Positions 13,465-26,100 of a stretch of 64,000 nt of DNA are shown here, in pieces. A program made the translations under genes and the position numbers. Each line of letters begins with the position of its first letter. Within the stretch, counting starts at the first letter, position 1. Source of the DNA: Stictocephala bisonia (Eukaryota; Arthropoda; Insecta; Hemiptera; Membracidae); assembly GCA_035578905.1 (NCBI GenBank), contig JAQJVL010000048.1, forward strand, positions 588,001 through 652,000, in the 5' to 3' direction. Below the pieces are notes generated by a model. The model saw only the letters and a list, made by a program, of their open reading frames with translations, ran no database searches and was not told the DNA's origin.

Positions 13465-13800
13465 ATTGGTCTGTAGCATAGTTGGTCAGACCAGCTTCAC
13501 AAGCTAAAGGTTCTCAGTTCGATCCTAATTAGAGTCGCAACAAATTTTGAAAGAGATCAGCTGATAGCCACCGACTGTTCATTTGTCATTGGACTATTAA
13601 TTAGTGACACTTTCTAAGGAATAGTCGGCCTTAGTTTGTAACAATGGCTAGATTAGCTCATTTTATAAGGCAAGATTAGGGCTATACAGTCCTCTATAAT
13701 CTTAAATGAAGTGAAGTAGGGAATGTATTTTCCAGCCAATGTGTTTTGAAATTCCCTTGGCAGTCTTTTCTGTAGTTCACGGGATCAGTTGAGAAAATCT
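13465..13800 (+). mobile_element. tRNA-Val-like SINE head with possible body
   Basis: TCTGTAGCATAGTTGGTCAG (13469-13488) resembles a pol III A box with D arm. CAGCTTCACAAGC follows in the anticodon-arm position, with CAC in the loop as in tRNA-Val(CAC). CAGTTCGATCC (13515-13525) is a B-box match. The acceptor and T stems do not close, so a functional tRNA is unlikely; a tRNA-derived SINE or tRNA pseudogene fits better. The extent of a body beyond about 13540 is a guess. Confidence 0.4.
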
Positions 13801-15043
13801 GAGTTTTGCAGTTGACCATCATCAAATTATGTACAACAATTGTCTGTTTGATCATTGGCTTATTAACATTGACTTTGCAGAATTCATACTAGAAAGATTA
13901 TGTTGGTTGATAAAGAATGTGTATTTACTCAGTGTTACGTATAAAACATCTACCCAAGTAGACTGCACTCCTCAGGTACCCGACCGCCCACCCATACACT
14001 TATTACACTCATTCGATTCCATATTACAATCCATATTCACCCACATTATGAAGATCGGCATCTTAGAATAAAACTAATAAATGTATTTATACTAAAAAAC
14101 ATTATATTTCCTTAAAAAATATAGTTTTACTCCACTCCTGAATTTATTTATTGCAGCATTGCTAATATTCACATAAAGGACTAGATATCGTGTAAAATGT
14201 TTCATTATATAACCATATTTTATATATACACATACTAACATATACTAAATATTATTATTTTATTTATTAGCATTTATTTTATAGACGATAAGATAAAAAA
14301 TATAGGCATTTTCTATGAAATTTTGAATAAAATAAACTTTGTTTCAATCAATATTTTGACGTAAGCTCAATATTAGTCATTACATATGGGAAATATTGAG
14401 CACAATAAACATAACGCAATAATCAATTGGCTAAGAAGATAGTTTACTGTAATTATACACGTAAGTATTTCTAAATCATACGAAAACTACTTTAGCATAT
14501 TCTATAATACACAATTATTTAACACAAAACTTTAGTGTTTCATTTTCCAAAAAGGCCAATAGTATATAATTTTTGATAAAAAGGTCAAGTCATATTTGTA
14601 CAAACTGTGAAGTGTTTGTTTCGGTTAAAGAAAGGTTCATCATCCCATCGGAACCAAAAACTGGATCTAAGGACTGTCATTTATCTTTCAAACGTTAGAC
14701 ATATTGATTAGATAATTAATAGGTTGAAGTACCAAGTATAGTGAAAATATTTTAAACAATTATATTTTAACCTCTTATGATCGTTTTTTTAGAATCGTTA
14801 TATATCATATTCAGTTTTCACAAAAACAAGAATAATACAATTTTCTTCCTTTTTAATTATAATATGTACTTAAATACGATATAATAGCGTAAGAAGTAAA
14901 CCTACTCAAAAAGGCTACAAGGTCTCTATAATGAAAAAATTGTAGTTATTTAAAAACAATATTTCACCTAAAACCCAATAAAATAATCGGAAAAGTAAAT
15001 TCTCTCAGTACTTTAATAAATCAATTAAGAGTCAATATAAATA
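13801..15043. other. AT-rich stretch, nothing recognised
   Basis: The 80-codon open frame at 13829-14071 has no recognisable domain. No other structure seen. Confidence 0.45.
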
Positions 15044-15695
15044 CAGGGTGTCGCGAAAGTAAAGTGCCAAACTTCGGAAAATGGTTATATAGGTCAAAAT
15101 AAAGAGAAAACCAAGGATAAATGTTTTCCAAAAACCCTTAGTTTACCAGATATCTGCCATTTTTTTCACAAAAAAATTGTTATCTCCGAGTTGGCTCAAC
15201 TGATCTTCAAGAAACTATCTAATGCATGTTACAATAATAGAGACCCATTTTAGAAAACCAATCAACTTTATCCAATTTAACATATAAAAAGTACGTCGAT
15301 TGTAAATTTGTATACAGAAATTACAGGAAACCGGCAAAAAATCCAAACATTTTCTATGAACACGGTTTTTATAGTTTGATACTAACCAATCTGTCAGTAT
15401 ACAAAACAGTTAGAATTAGAACAAAATAACCGAGACACATTGACATTTGTGTTGAAAGGCAGCAAAAGAGTCATTTGTTTTAATTTTTTTTTCTAGAACA
15501 GTCTCTATTATTATAACATGCATAGCTGGTTTCTTAAAAATCGGTTGAGCCAACTCATAAAAAAAAATAAAAATAAAAAACACAAAAAGGTGAATGTCTG
15601 GTAAACGAAGTGTTTTTTGTATTCTTGATTTTCTCTTTATTTTGACCTATATAAATATTTCCCGAAGTTTGGCACTTTACTTTAGGGACACCCTG
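15044..15695. mobile_element. Foldback element, 652 bp, long terminal inverted repeats
   Basis: The left end is CAGGGTGTCGCGAAAGTAAA; the reverse complement of the right end is CAGGGTGTCCCTAAAGTAAA. Homology continues inward for about 200 bp with gaps: AGTGCCAAACTTCGG, GGTCAAAATAAAGAGAAAA, TGGCTCAAC, TGCATGTTA.AATAATAGAGAC. The centre has no gene. CAGGGTGTC termini with long arms fit a DNA-transposon-derived MITE or foldback. The target duplication is unclear; TA lies at the left edge but not directly at the right. Confidence 0.75.
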
Positions 15696-18079
15696 CATAG
15701 TACTAAATTACTTTTGTTGCTGATGGAACGTGTGTTGTACGAATGTACCCCTACTAAAAAGGAGAAATTTGGCTATAAAATATTCATTTTACTAAAGTGA
15801 TTGTATTTTCACTTCAATGTGATAAATTAAATATTTGATATTTTAAAGTAACTTATACATCGACGTTACTTATAAAAAATTCCGTACAGTGTTTGATTAG
15901 TGCGTTTCAATTTGTATTAATCTTGAACAACTAAACAAATAAATTAGCAGATCATGTCCAAAAGATAAAATCATTACATGTGTATTGTAAGCTTTAATTG
16001 TTCTTCTTTTATCCCATTTTGGAGTACACATTTTTAAAAATCACCCCAGCTTATATAGTATTTGCACTATTTATTAATTATATTATAACTTATATTATTT
16101 CTGTTTTTTTAAGAAGTTTCTATTTATCTCTACATCTCACTGGCCAAGTATTTAATATACATAATCCCTCGTGGGAAAAATTGTGATTCATGATTTTAAG
16201 TAAATTTATTCATTTACAAAAACGACTTGCAAAATGTCACAGTGTGGCTCATATGTTCCATGTCCAAGATATATTTTAAATCGAGTATTCTTAGCAATTA
16301 CAAAATTCTCCCTCAAACTAATAACTAGAGAACAATTCTGACTATTTAATATTTTACAAAGGCTTAATTACCTTTAATAGTTGTAAATTAATTTATATTT
16401 ACAATTAGTTTTTTAATTAGCATAATACTTTCTTTTTTTAATCCCACTGGTCTGAGGAAGGTGAACGTGGTTTGCCGATATCAACTAACAATTTGTGCAT
16501 TTTGTACTTTAACTGTGGTATTTTGAGTTTTGTACTTGTATTTTGATATATTTGATATATATTTGTGCAATTTGTACCTGTATTTTAGTATATTTGTGCA
16601 TTTTGTGCTTATGTTTTAAAATATTTGTGTATTGTGACGTTTACTTGTACTGTTTGTATTTACAAAAATTAAAATTGTAGCCTACAAAAACTTAGTACGA
16701 TTAAACATATTTATTTATTTTAAAGGAATACGTTTTAATTCAATTCATAGTTTTCTTAGTGTATCTTAAGTACAATTTCATTAGTTGATAAATGTGTAAT
16801 TTAATTCTAAACAATATATCATTTTAAGTAGTTACCTTTTTAAAGAGGATACACTTTTAACTATTCTAGGTTTGACAGTTTTGTATGCTCTCTAGTTTAA
16901 ATAAAATTGTAGGGAAAATCATGATAACACTCCAAACTTGATAAAGGCCAGTAAAAGACAGAATGACTGGTAAATTAATTATCGAACCTAATGAACGAAA
17001 GGGACAGAATATTGAAGCTATAACGCGAGATCCCTCAAATAATACGCATACGAAATTACGTTTATATAAAACTGGTAATTGTTTTGACGATTCTATAAAA
17101 CAAATGATAAAATTAAAATAATCAGTATTTTGACTAAAACATATAACACTAAATAATAAGGAGGTATGTAAAAGGTCGGGATGAAAATTTAAAGCCATTT
17201 TTACAAACTGACCTATTCTATTTGAGAAAATGTAAATGCGATATAGCTTATTAATTTTTATAGAATTAGCCCCAAAAAGTCGTGTACGTTGAATTGTAGT
17301 AGTTCAGTGAACAGTGAATATTACGTGTAAATGTACAACGCCAATAGATAGAACCCTTAAAAAGCATTCTAAAACTAACACAAAGTACATAATACATAGG
17401 GCAGGGCTATTAGTAAATCATATATTAATAAATGAATAGATTGGAATAGTTCTTCCATTAATATATATAATTACTAATTTCCCGTTCTTATACTTTTTAA
17501 TTGATCTTTCGTTCTCAATCCCACTTGGTAAATACACACTCACTCATTGCATCATAATTACAGAAATGGACATATGAATTGAGCCATTCCAGTCACTATA
17601 GTAAATGTGTCCTGATTATATTGAGCTTCTTTGACGGGTTGACGTGGTTGACTTACCTATAAACAATTACTATGTTACTATTCCTGTCAAGAAATGACGA
17701 GTTCATAATTTTAATTGTGGTAATATAACTGTAACCGATTTCGAATACAATAAAACCACACAAAAATGCCCAATATGCACATACGAACGCCTTTAATACT
17801 CTATACAATACATAAAGGAGAATATGTACATATGTATGCGAAATAAATAATATAAATTTGATGAAATATATATAAAGACTATTGATTTCTTAATGAAATT
17901 TGTATAGGCAATCCATCGTCATATTAGAACCAAGAAACTAATAAAATTAACATATTTTAAATTTGTATTTATTTCAATTACAACACCTACTAAGAGAATG
18001 GCAAAGAAATATTTTTTACATTCTTGGGGAGTTCTTACTACATTTCTTTGGCGCTCTATTTAGTGACATTACTACCCCA
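15696..18079. other. AT-rich stretch with weak TTGTGCATTTTGTACTT-type internal repeats
   Basis: The interval 16490-16660 contains degenerate repeats of the phrase ATATTTGTGCATTTTGT. A 110-codon minus-strand ATG frame (16866-17198) is hydrophobic, but a frame of this length is expected a few times by chance in 64 kb of AT-rich DNA and I recognise no family. Nothing else seen. Confidence 0.4.
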
Positions 18080-19412
18080 TTACCTACCACCTAGACCCTT
18101 CACTGAGGTGGAAGGGCATGTAGATGATGTGTTACGCTATTGGGGATCACCAACTACTTATGGTTATTTTCTATTGTCTGTAATATTTCCTTACATCCTC
18201 CCTCCTAGGGCAGCCACTACCACCATAGACCCTTCACTGAGGTGGAGTGCATGTAGATGATGTGTTACGCTATTGGGGATCACCAACTACTTATGGTTAT
18301 TTTCTATTGTCTGTTATATTTCCTTACAGCCTCCCTCCTAGGGCAGCTACTACACGCATAGACCCTTCACTGAGGTGGAGTGCATGTAGATGATGTGTTA
18401 CGCTATTGGGGATCACCAACTACTTATGGTTATTTTCTATTGTCTGTAATATTTCCTTACATCCTCCCTCCTAGGGCAGCCACTACCACCATAGACCCTT
18501 CACTGAGGTGGAGGGCATGTAGATGATGTGTTACGCTATTGGGGATCACCAACTACTTATGGTTATTTTCTATTGTCTGTAATATTTCCTTACATCCTCC
18601 CTCCTAGGGCAGCCACTACCACCATAGACCCTTCACAGAGGTGGAGGGCATGTAGATGATGTGTTACGCTATTGGGGATCACCAACTACTTATGGTTATT
18701 TTCTATTGTCTGTTATATTTCCTTACATCCTCCCTCCTAGGGCAGCCACTACCCCCATAGACCCTTCACCGAGGTGGAGGGCATGTAGATGATGTGTTAC
18801 GCTATTGGGGATCACCAACTACTTATGGTTATTTTCTATTGTCTGTTATATTTCCTTACATCCTCCCTCCTAGGGCAGCCACTACCCCCATAGACCCTTC
18901 ACCGAGGTGGAAGGGTTTGTAGATGATGTGCTACTCTATTAGGGATCACCAACTACTTATGGCTATTTTCTATTGTCTGTTATATTTCCTTACAGCCTCC
19001 CTCCTAGGGCAGCCACTACCGCCATAGACCCTTCACCGAGGTGGAAGGGTTTGTAGATGATGTGTTACTCTATTAGGGATCACCAACTACTTATGGCTAT
19101 TTTCTATTGTCTGTTATATTTCCTTACAGCCTCCCTCCTAGGGCAGCCACTACCCCCATAGACCCTTCACCGAGGTGGAGGGCATGTAGATGATGTGTTA
19201 CGCTATTGGGGATCACCAACTATTTATGGCTATTTTCTATTGTCTGTTATATTCCCTTACAGCCTCCCTCCTAGGGCAGCCACTACCCCCATAGACCCTT
19301 CACCGAGGTGGAAGGGTTTGTAGATGATGTGTTACGCTATTGGGGATCACCAACTACTTATGGCTATTTTCTATTGTCTGTTATATTTCCTTACAGCCTC
19401 CCTCCTAGGGCA
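18080..19412. repeat. 133-bp satellite, left segment
   Basis: The landmark TAGACCCTTCAC recurs at 18226, 18359, 18492 and 18625, giving a 133-bp period. Each monomer runs through ACCCTTCACTGAGGTGGA, GTAGATGATGTGTTACGC, ATTGGGGATCACCAACTAC, ATTTTCTATTGTCTGTTATA and CCTCCCTCCTAGGGCAGCC. About ten units precede the retrotransposon insertion. Short open frames over it are only monomer translations. Confidence 0.97.
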
Positions 19413-20157
19413 TTTTTTTTGTTTTTTTTTTCATTAGTTAGCCTTATACCCCGTACCAATCAATCGACATACCAGGGTGCTTACCTTTAATTTTTTCTGT
19501 GTCTGATTGTTAATATTGTCTTGTTAATCTTGTCATTCTATTTAAAAATTTTTCTTTGGTTTTGGTTGGGAGGCTAGAGCTAATGTTTTTCTTATTTAAT
19601 TAAATATTATAATTATCTATACTACTATGTCCAATATTTACAAAGTTGACGATTCCGTCAATACAGTCCTTTGACTGACTGATCCAGACGCATCCCGCTT
19701 CTTAGCCGCCTTTTGGCGTTTCCGTCCCTAGGTTGGGAAAAAATCCCGGAACCGGCGGGCTACTATCTAGTGCGTCTTTCGTTTTAGGTGTTATAAATGT
19801 GATATTTACATGTTGAAAGCTAGGTCAAGTTTGAGTGTTCGACGGTTATGTCTCTTATCAAGTCTGAGGTAGCTTTTCTAAGTTCTTTGGTTGATAGGAT
19901 CTCAGCTATTGATGGAGGCCATCTCAATTGAGCGTCTCTTACCGTCTGTACCAGTTGAAGTCTGGTTGGATACATTTGCCATTTTGGGCATTTGAGAACT
20001 GCATGCTCAACGTCTTCTTCGGTGTCAGTGCACCAGTCGCAATTTGGAGAAGGTACGAGGTTCCACCTTGAAAGATACTGTCTAGTTGCTCCATGGTTTG
20101 TTACCAGTTGCAGTAGGTGTCTATCAGGGAGATACGGGAGGTCTTCCTGTCTTCTCA
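19413..20157 (-). mobile_element. 5'-truncated non-LTR retrotransposon inserted in the satellite
   Basis: A 745-bp insertion interrupts the 133-bp array. The 12-bp sequence CCTCCTAGGGCA occurs on both sides (19401-19412 and 20158-20169), and the array resumes in phase, as expected of a target-site duplication. The plus strand begins with T8-G-T9 (19413-19431), which on the minus strand is a 3' poly(A) tail. The coding remnant at the other end is in the same minus orientation. The 3' untranslated region (19432-19819) is moderately GC-rich. The structure fits target-primed reverse transcription with 5' truncation. Confidence 0.93.
19820..20157 (-). pseudogene. C-terminal fragment of retrotransposon ORF2 (zinc-knuckle domain)
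   Basis: The translated remnant (about 112 residues) begins in mid-protein, with no ATG, at the truncation point and ends at a stop at 19820. It carries LVTNHGATRQYLSRWNL followed by a C-x2-C-x8-H-x4-C cluster (CDWC ... EHAVLKC). This is the typical cysteine-histidine domain that follows the RT, or RNase H where present, in R1/I/jockey-type non-LTR ORF2 proteins. There it is thought to help bind RNA or target DNA. The frame is open to its natural stop, so the insertion is fairly young, but endonuclease and RT domains are absent and the copy is inactive. Clade cannot be fixed from this fragment. Confidence 0.85.
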
Positions 20158-23100
20158 CCTCCTAGGGCAGCCACTATCACCATAGACCCTTCACTGAGGT
20201 GGAAGGGTCTGTAGATAATGTGTTACGCTATTGGGGATCACCAACTACTTATGGCTATTTTCTATTGTCTGTTATATTTCCTTACAGCCTCCCTCCTAGG
20301 GCAGCCACTACCCCCATAGGCCCTTCACCGAGGTGGAAGGGTTTGTAGATGATGTGTTACTCTATTAGGGATCACCAACTACTTATGGCTATTTTCTACT
20401 GTCTGTTATATTTCCTTACAGCCTCCCTCCTAGGGCAGCCACTATCGCCATAGACCCTTCACCGAGGTGGAAGGGTCTGTAGATGATGTGTTACGCTATT
20501 GGGGATCACCAACTACTGATGGCTATTTTCTATTGTCTGTTATATTTCCCTACAGCCTCCCTCCTAGAGCACCCACTACCCCCATAGACCCTTCACTGAG
20601 GTGGAAGGGTTTGTAGATGATGTGTTACTCTATTAGGGATCACCAACTACTTATGGCTATTTTCTATTGTCTGTTATATTTCCTTACAGCCTCCCTCCTA
20701 GGGCAGCCACTACGCCCATAGGCCCTTCACTGAGATGGAAGGGCTTGTAGATGATGTGTTACTCTATTAGGGATCACCAACTACTTATGGCTATTTTCTA
20801 TCGTCTGTTATATTTCCATACAGTCTCCCTCCTAGGGCAGCTACTACACGCATAGACCATTCACTGAGGTGGAGTGCATGTAGATGATGTGTTACGCTAT
20901 TGGGGATCACCAACTACTTATGGCTATTTTCCACTGTCTGTTATATTTCCTTACAGCCTCCCTCCTAGGGCAGCCACTACCACCATAGACCCTTCACTGA
21001 GATGGAAGGCATGTAGATGATGTGTTACGCTATTGGGGATCACCAACTACTTATGGTTATTTTCTATTGTCTGTAATATTTCCTTACAGCCTCCCTCCTA
21101 GGGCAGCCACTACCCCCATAGACCCTTCACTGAGGTGGAGGGCATGTAGATGATGTGTTACGCTATTGGGGATCACCAACTACTTATGGTTATTTTCTAT
21201 TGTCTGTAATATTTCCTTACAGCCTCCCTCCTAGGGCAGCCACTACCCCCATAGACCCTTCACTGAGGTGGAGGGCATGTAGATGATGTGTTACGCTATT
21301 GGGGATCACCAACTACTTATGGCTATTTTCCATTGTCTGTTATAATTCCTTACAGCCTCCCTCCTAGGGCAGCCACTACCGCCATAGACCCTTCACCGAG
21401 GTGGAAGAGCTTGTAGATGATGTGTTACGCTATTGGGGATCACCAACTACTGATGGCTATTTTCTATTGTCTGTTATATTTCCTTACAGCCTCCCTCCTA
21501 GGGCAGCCACTACGCTCATAGGCCCTTCACTGAGATGGAAGGGCTTGTAGATGATGTGTTACTCTATTAGGGATCACCAACTACTTATGGCTATTTTCTA
21601 TCGTCTGTTATATTTCCTTACAGCCTCCCTCCTAGGGCAGCTACTACACGCATAGACCCTTCACTGAGGTGGAGTGCATGTAGATGATGTGTTACGCTAT
21701 TGGGGATCACCAACTACTTATGGCTATTTTCCACTGTCTGTTATATTTCCTTACAGCCTCCCTCCTAGGGCAGCCACTACCCCCATAGACCCTTCACTGA
21801 GGTGGAAGGCATGTAGATGATGTGTTACGCTATTGGGATCACCAACTACTTCTTGCTATTTTCCATTGTCTGTTATATTTCCTTACAGCCTCCCTCCTAG
21901 GGCAGCCACTACCACCATAGACCCTTCACTGAGGTGGAGGGCATGTAGATGATGTGTTACGCTATTGGGGATCACCAACTACTTATGGTTATTTTCTATT
22001 GTCTGTAATATTTCCTTACAGCCTCCATCCTAGGGCAGCCACTACCCCCATAGACCCTTCACTGAGGTGGAGGGCATGTAGATGATGTGTTACGCTATTG
22101 GGGATCACCAACTACTTATGGCTATTTTCCATTGTCTGTTATATCTCCTTACAGCCTCCCTCCTAGGGCAGCCAATACCGCCATAGACCCTTCACCGAGG
22201 TGGAAGAGCTTGTAGATGATGTGTTACGCTATTGGGGATCACCAACTACTTATGGCTATTTTCTATTGTCTGTTATATTTCCCTACAGCCTCCCTCCTGG
22301 GGCAGCCACTACCCCCATAGACCCTTCACCGAGGTGGAAGGGTTCGTAGATGATGTGTTACTCTATTAGGGATCACCAACTACTTATGGCTATTTTCTAT
22401 TGTCTGTTATATTTCCTTACAGCTTCCCTTCTAGGGCAGCCACTACCCCCATAGACCCTTCACTGATGTGGAGGGCATGTAGATGATGTGTTACGCTATT
22501 GGGGATCACCAACTACTTATGGCTATTTTCTATTGTCTGTTATATTTCCTTACAGCTTCCCTCCTTGGGCAGCCACTACCCTCATAGACCCCTCACTGAG
22601 TTGGAGGGCATGTAGATGATGTGTTACGCTATTGGGGATCACCAACTTCTTATGGCTATTTTCTATTGTCTGTTATATTTCCCTACAGCCTCCCTCCTAG
22701 GGCAGCCACTACCGCCATAGACCCTTCACCGAGGTGGAAGGGCTTGTAGATGATGTGTTACTCTATTAGGGATCACCAACTACTTATGGCTATTTTCTTA
22801 CGTCTGTTATATTTCCTTACAGCCTCCCTCCTAGGGCAGCCACTACCGCTATAGACACTTCACCGAGGTAGAAGGGCTTGTAGATGATGTGTTACGCTAT
22901 TGGGGATCACCAACTACTTATGGCTATTTTATATTGTCTGTTATATTTCCTTACAGCCTCCCTCCTAGGGCAGCTACTACACGCATAGACCCTTCACTGA
23001 GGTGGAGGGCATGTAGATGATGTGTTACGCTATTGGGGATCAACATAATGGAAAATAGCCAACTACTTATGGCTATTTTCCATTGTCTGTTATATTTCCT

Positions 23101-26100
23101 TACAGCCTCCCTCCTAGGGCAGCCACTACCGCCATAGACCCTTCACTGAGGTGGAGGGCATGTAGATGATGTGTTACGCTATTGGGGATCACCAACTACT
23201 TATGGCTATTTTCCATTGTCTGTTATATCTCCTTACAGCCTCCCTCCTAGGGCAGCCACTACCGCCATAGACCCTTCACCGAGGTGGAAGAGCTTGTAGA
23301 TGATGTGTTACGCTATTGGGGATCACCAACTACTGATGGCTATTTTCTATTGTCTGTTATATTTCCTTACAGCCTCCCTCCTAGGGCAGCCACTACGCTC
23401 ATAGGCCCTTCACTGAGATGGAAGGGCTTGTAGATGATGTGTTACTCTATTAGGGATCACCAACTACTTATGGCTATTTTCTATCGTCTGTTATATTTCC
23501 TTACAGCCTCCCTCCTAGGGCAGCTACTACACGCATAGACCCTTCACTGAGGTGGAGTGCATGTAGATGATGTGTTACGCTATTGGGGATCACCAACTAC
23601 TTATGGCTATTTTCCACTGTCTGTTATATTTCCTTACAGCCTCCCTCCTAGGGCAGCCACTACCCCCATAGACCCTTCACTGAGGTGGAAGGCATGTAGA
23701 TGATGTGTTACGCTATTGGGGATCACCAACTACTTCTTGCTATTTTAAATTATCTGTTATATTTCCTTACAGCCTCCCTCCTAGGGCAGCCACTACCACC
23801 ATAGACCCTTCACTGAGGTGGAGGGCATGTAGATGATGTGTTACGCTATTGGGGATCACCAACTACTTATGGTTATTTTCTATTGTCTGTAATATTTCCT
23901 TACAGCCTCCATCCTAGGGCAGCCACTACCCCCATAGACCCTTCACTGAGGTGGAGGGCATGTAGATGATGTGTTACGCTATTGGGGATCACCAACTACT
24001 TATGGCTATTTTCCATTGTCTGTTATATCTCCTTACAGCCTCCCTCCTAGGGCAGCCACTACCGCCATAGACCCTTCACCGAGGTGGAAGAGCTTGTAGA
24101 TGATGTGTTACGCTATTGGGGATCACCAACTACTTATGGCTATTTTCTATTGTCTGTTATATTTCCTTACAGCCTCCCTCCTAGGGCAGCCACTACCCCC
24201 ATAGACCCTTCACTGAGGTGGAAGGGCTTGTAGATGATGTGTTACGCCATTAAGGATCACCAACTACTTATGGCTATTTTTTATTGTCCGTTATATTTCC
24301 TTACAGCCTCCCTCCTAGGGCAGCCACTACCCCCATAGACCCTTCACCGAGGTGGAAGGGTCTGTAGACGGTTACGCCATAGGAAAGCACCAGCTACTTA
24401 TGGCTATTTTCTATTGTCTGTTATATTTCCTTACAGCCTCCCTCCTAGGGCAGCCACTACCGCCATAGACACTTCACCGAGGTGGAAGAGCTTGTAGATG
24501 ATGTGTTACGCTATTGGGGATCACCAACTACTTATGGCTATTTTCTATTGTCTGTTATATTTCCTTCCAGCCTCCCTCCTAGGGCAGCCACAACCTCCAT
24601 AGACCCTTCACTAAGGTGGAGGGCATGTAGATGATGTGTTACGCTATTGGGGATCACCAACTACTTATGGCTATTTTCTATTGTCTGTTATATTTCCTTA
24701 CATCCTCCCTCCTAGGGCAGCCACTACCCCCATAGACCCTTCACCGAGGTGGAAGGGTTTGTAGATGATGTGCTACTCTATTAGGGATCACCAACTACTT
24801 ATGGCTATTTTCTATTGTCTGTTATATTTCCCTACAGCCTCCCTCCTGGGGCAGCCACTACCCCCATAGACCCTTCACCGAGGTGGAAGGGTTCGTAGAT
24901 GATGTGTTACTCTATTAGGGATCACCAACTACTTATGGCTATTTTCTATTGTCTGTTATATTTCCTTACAGCTTCCCTTCTAGGGCAGCCACTACCCCCA
25001 TAGACCCTTAACTGATGTGGAGGGCATGTAGATGATGTGTTACGCTATTGGGGATCACCAACTACTTATGGCTATTTTCTATTGTCTGTTATATTTCCTT
25101 ACAGCTTCCCTCCTTGGGCAGCCACTACCCTCATAGACCCCTTACTGAGTTGGAGGGCATGTAGATGATGTGTTACGCTATTGGGGATCACCAACTTCTT
25201 ATGGCTATTTTCTATTGTCTGTTATATTTCCCTACAGCCTCCCTCCTAGGGCAGCCACTACCGCCATAGACCCTTCACCGAGGTGGAAGGGCTTGTAGAT
25301 GATGTGTTACTCTATTAGGGATCACCAACTACTTATGGCTATTTTCTTACGTCTGTTATATTTCCTTACAGCCTCCCTCCTAGGGCAGCCACTACCGCTA
25401 TAGACACTTCACCGAGGTAGAAGGGCTTGTAGATGATGTGTTACGCTATTGGGGATCACCAACTACTTATGGCTATTTTATATTGTCTGTTATATTTCCT
25501 TACAGCCTCCCTCCTAGGGCAGCTACTACACGCATAGACCCTTCACTGAGGTGGAGGGCATGTAGATGATGTGTTACGCTATTGGGGATCAACATAATGG
25601 AAAATAGCCAACTACTTATGGCTATTTTCCATTGTCTGTTATATTTCCTTACAGCCTCCCTCCTAGGGCAGCCACTACCGCCATAGACCCTTCACCGAGG
25701 TGGAAGAGCTTGTAGATGATGTGTTACGCTATTGGGGATCACCAACTACTTATGGCCATTTTCTATTGTCTGTTATATTTCCTTACAGCCTCCCTGCTAG
25801 GGCAGCCACTACCCCCATAGACCCTTCACCGAGGTGGAAGGGCTTGTAGATGATGTGTTACGCTATTGGGGATCACCAACTACTTATGGCTATTTTCTAT
25901 TGTCTGTTATATTTCCCTACAGCCTCTCTCCTAGGGCAGCCACTATCACCATAGACACTTCATCGAGGTGACAGGGTCTGTAGACGGTTACGCCATAGGA
26001 AAGCACCAGCTACTTATGGCTATTTTCTATTGTCTGTTATATTTCCTTACAGCCTCCCTCCTAGGGCAGCCACTACCGCCATAGACACTTCACCGAGGTG

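Noticed and set aside
16866..17198. 110-codon hydrophobic minus-strand ORF
   Set aside because: No recognisable family, and a few frames of this length are expected by chance in 64 kb of AT-rich sequence.
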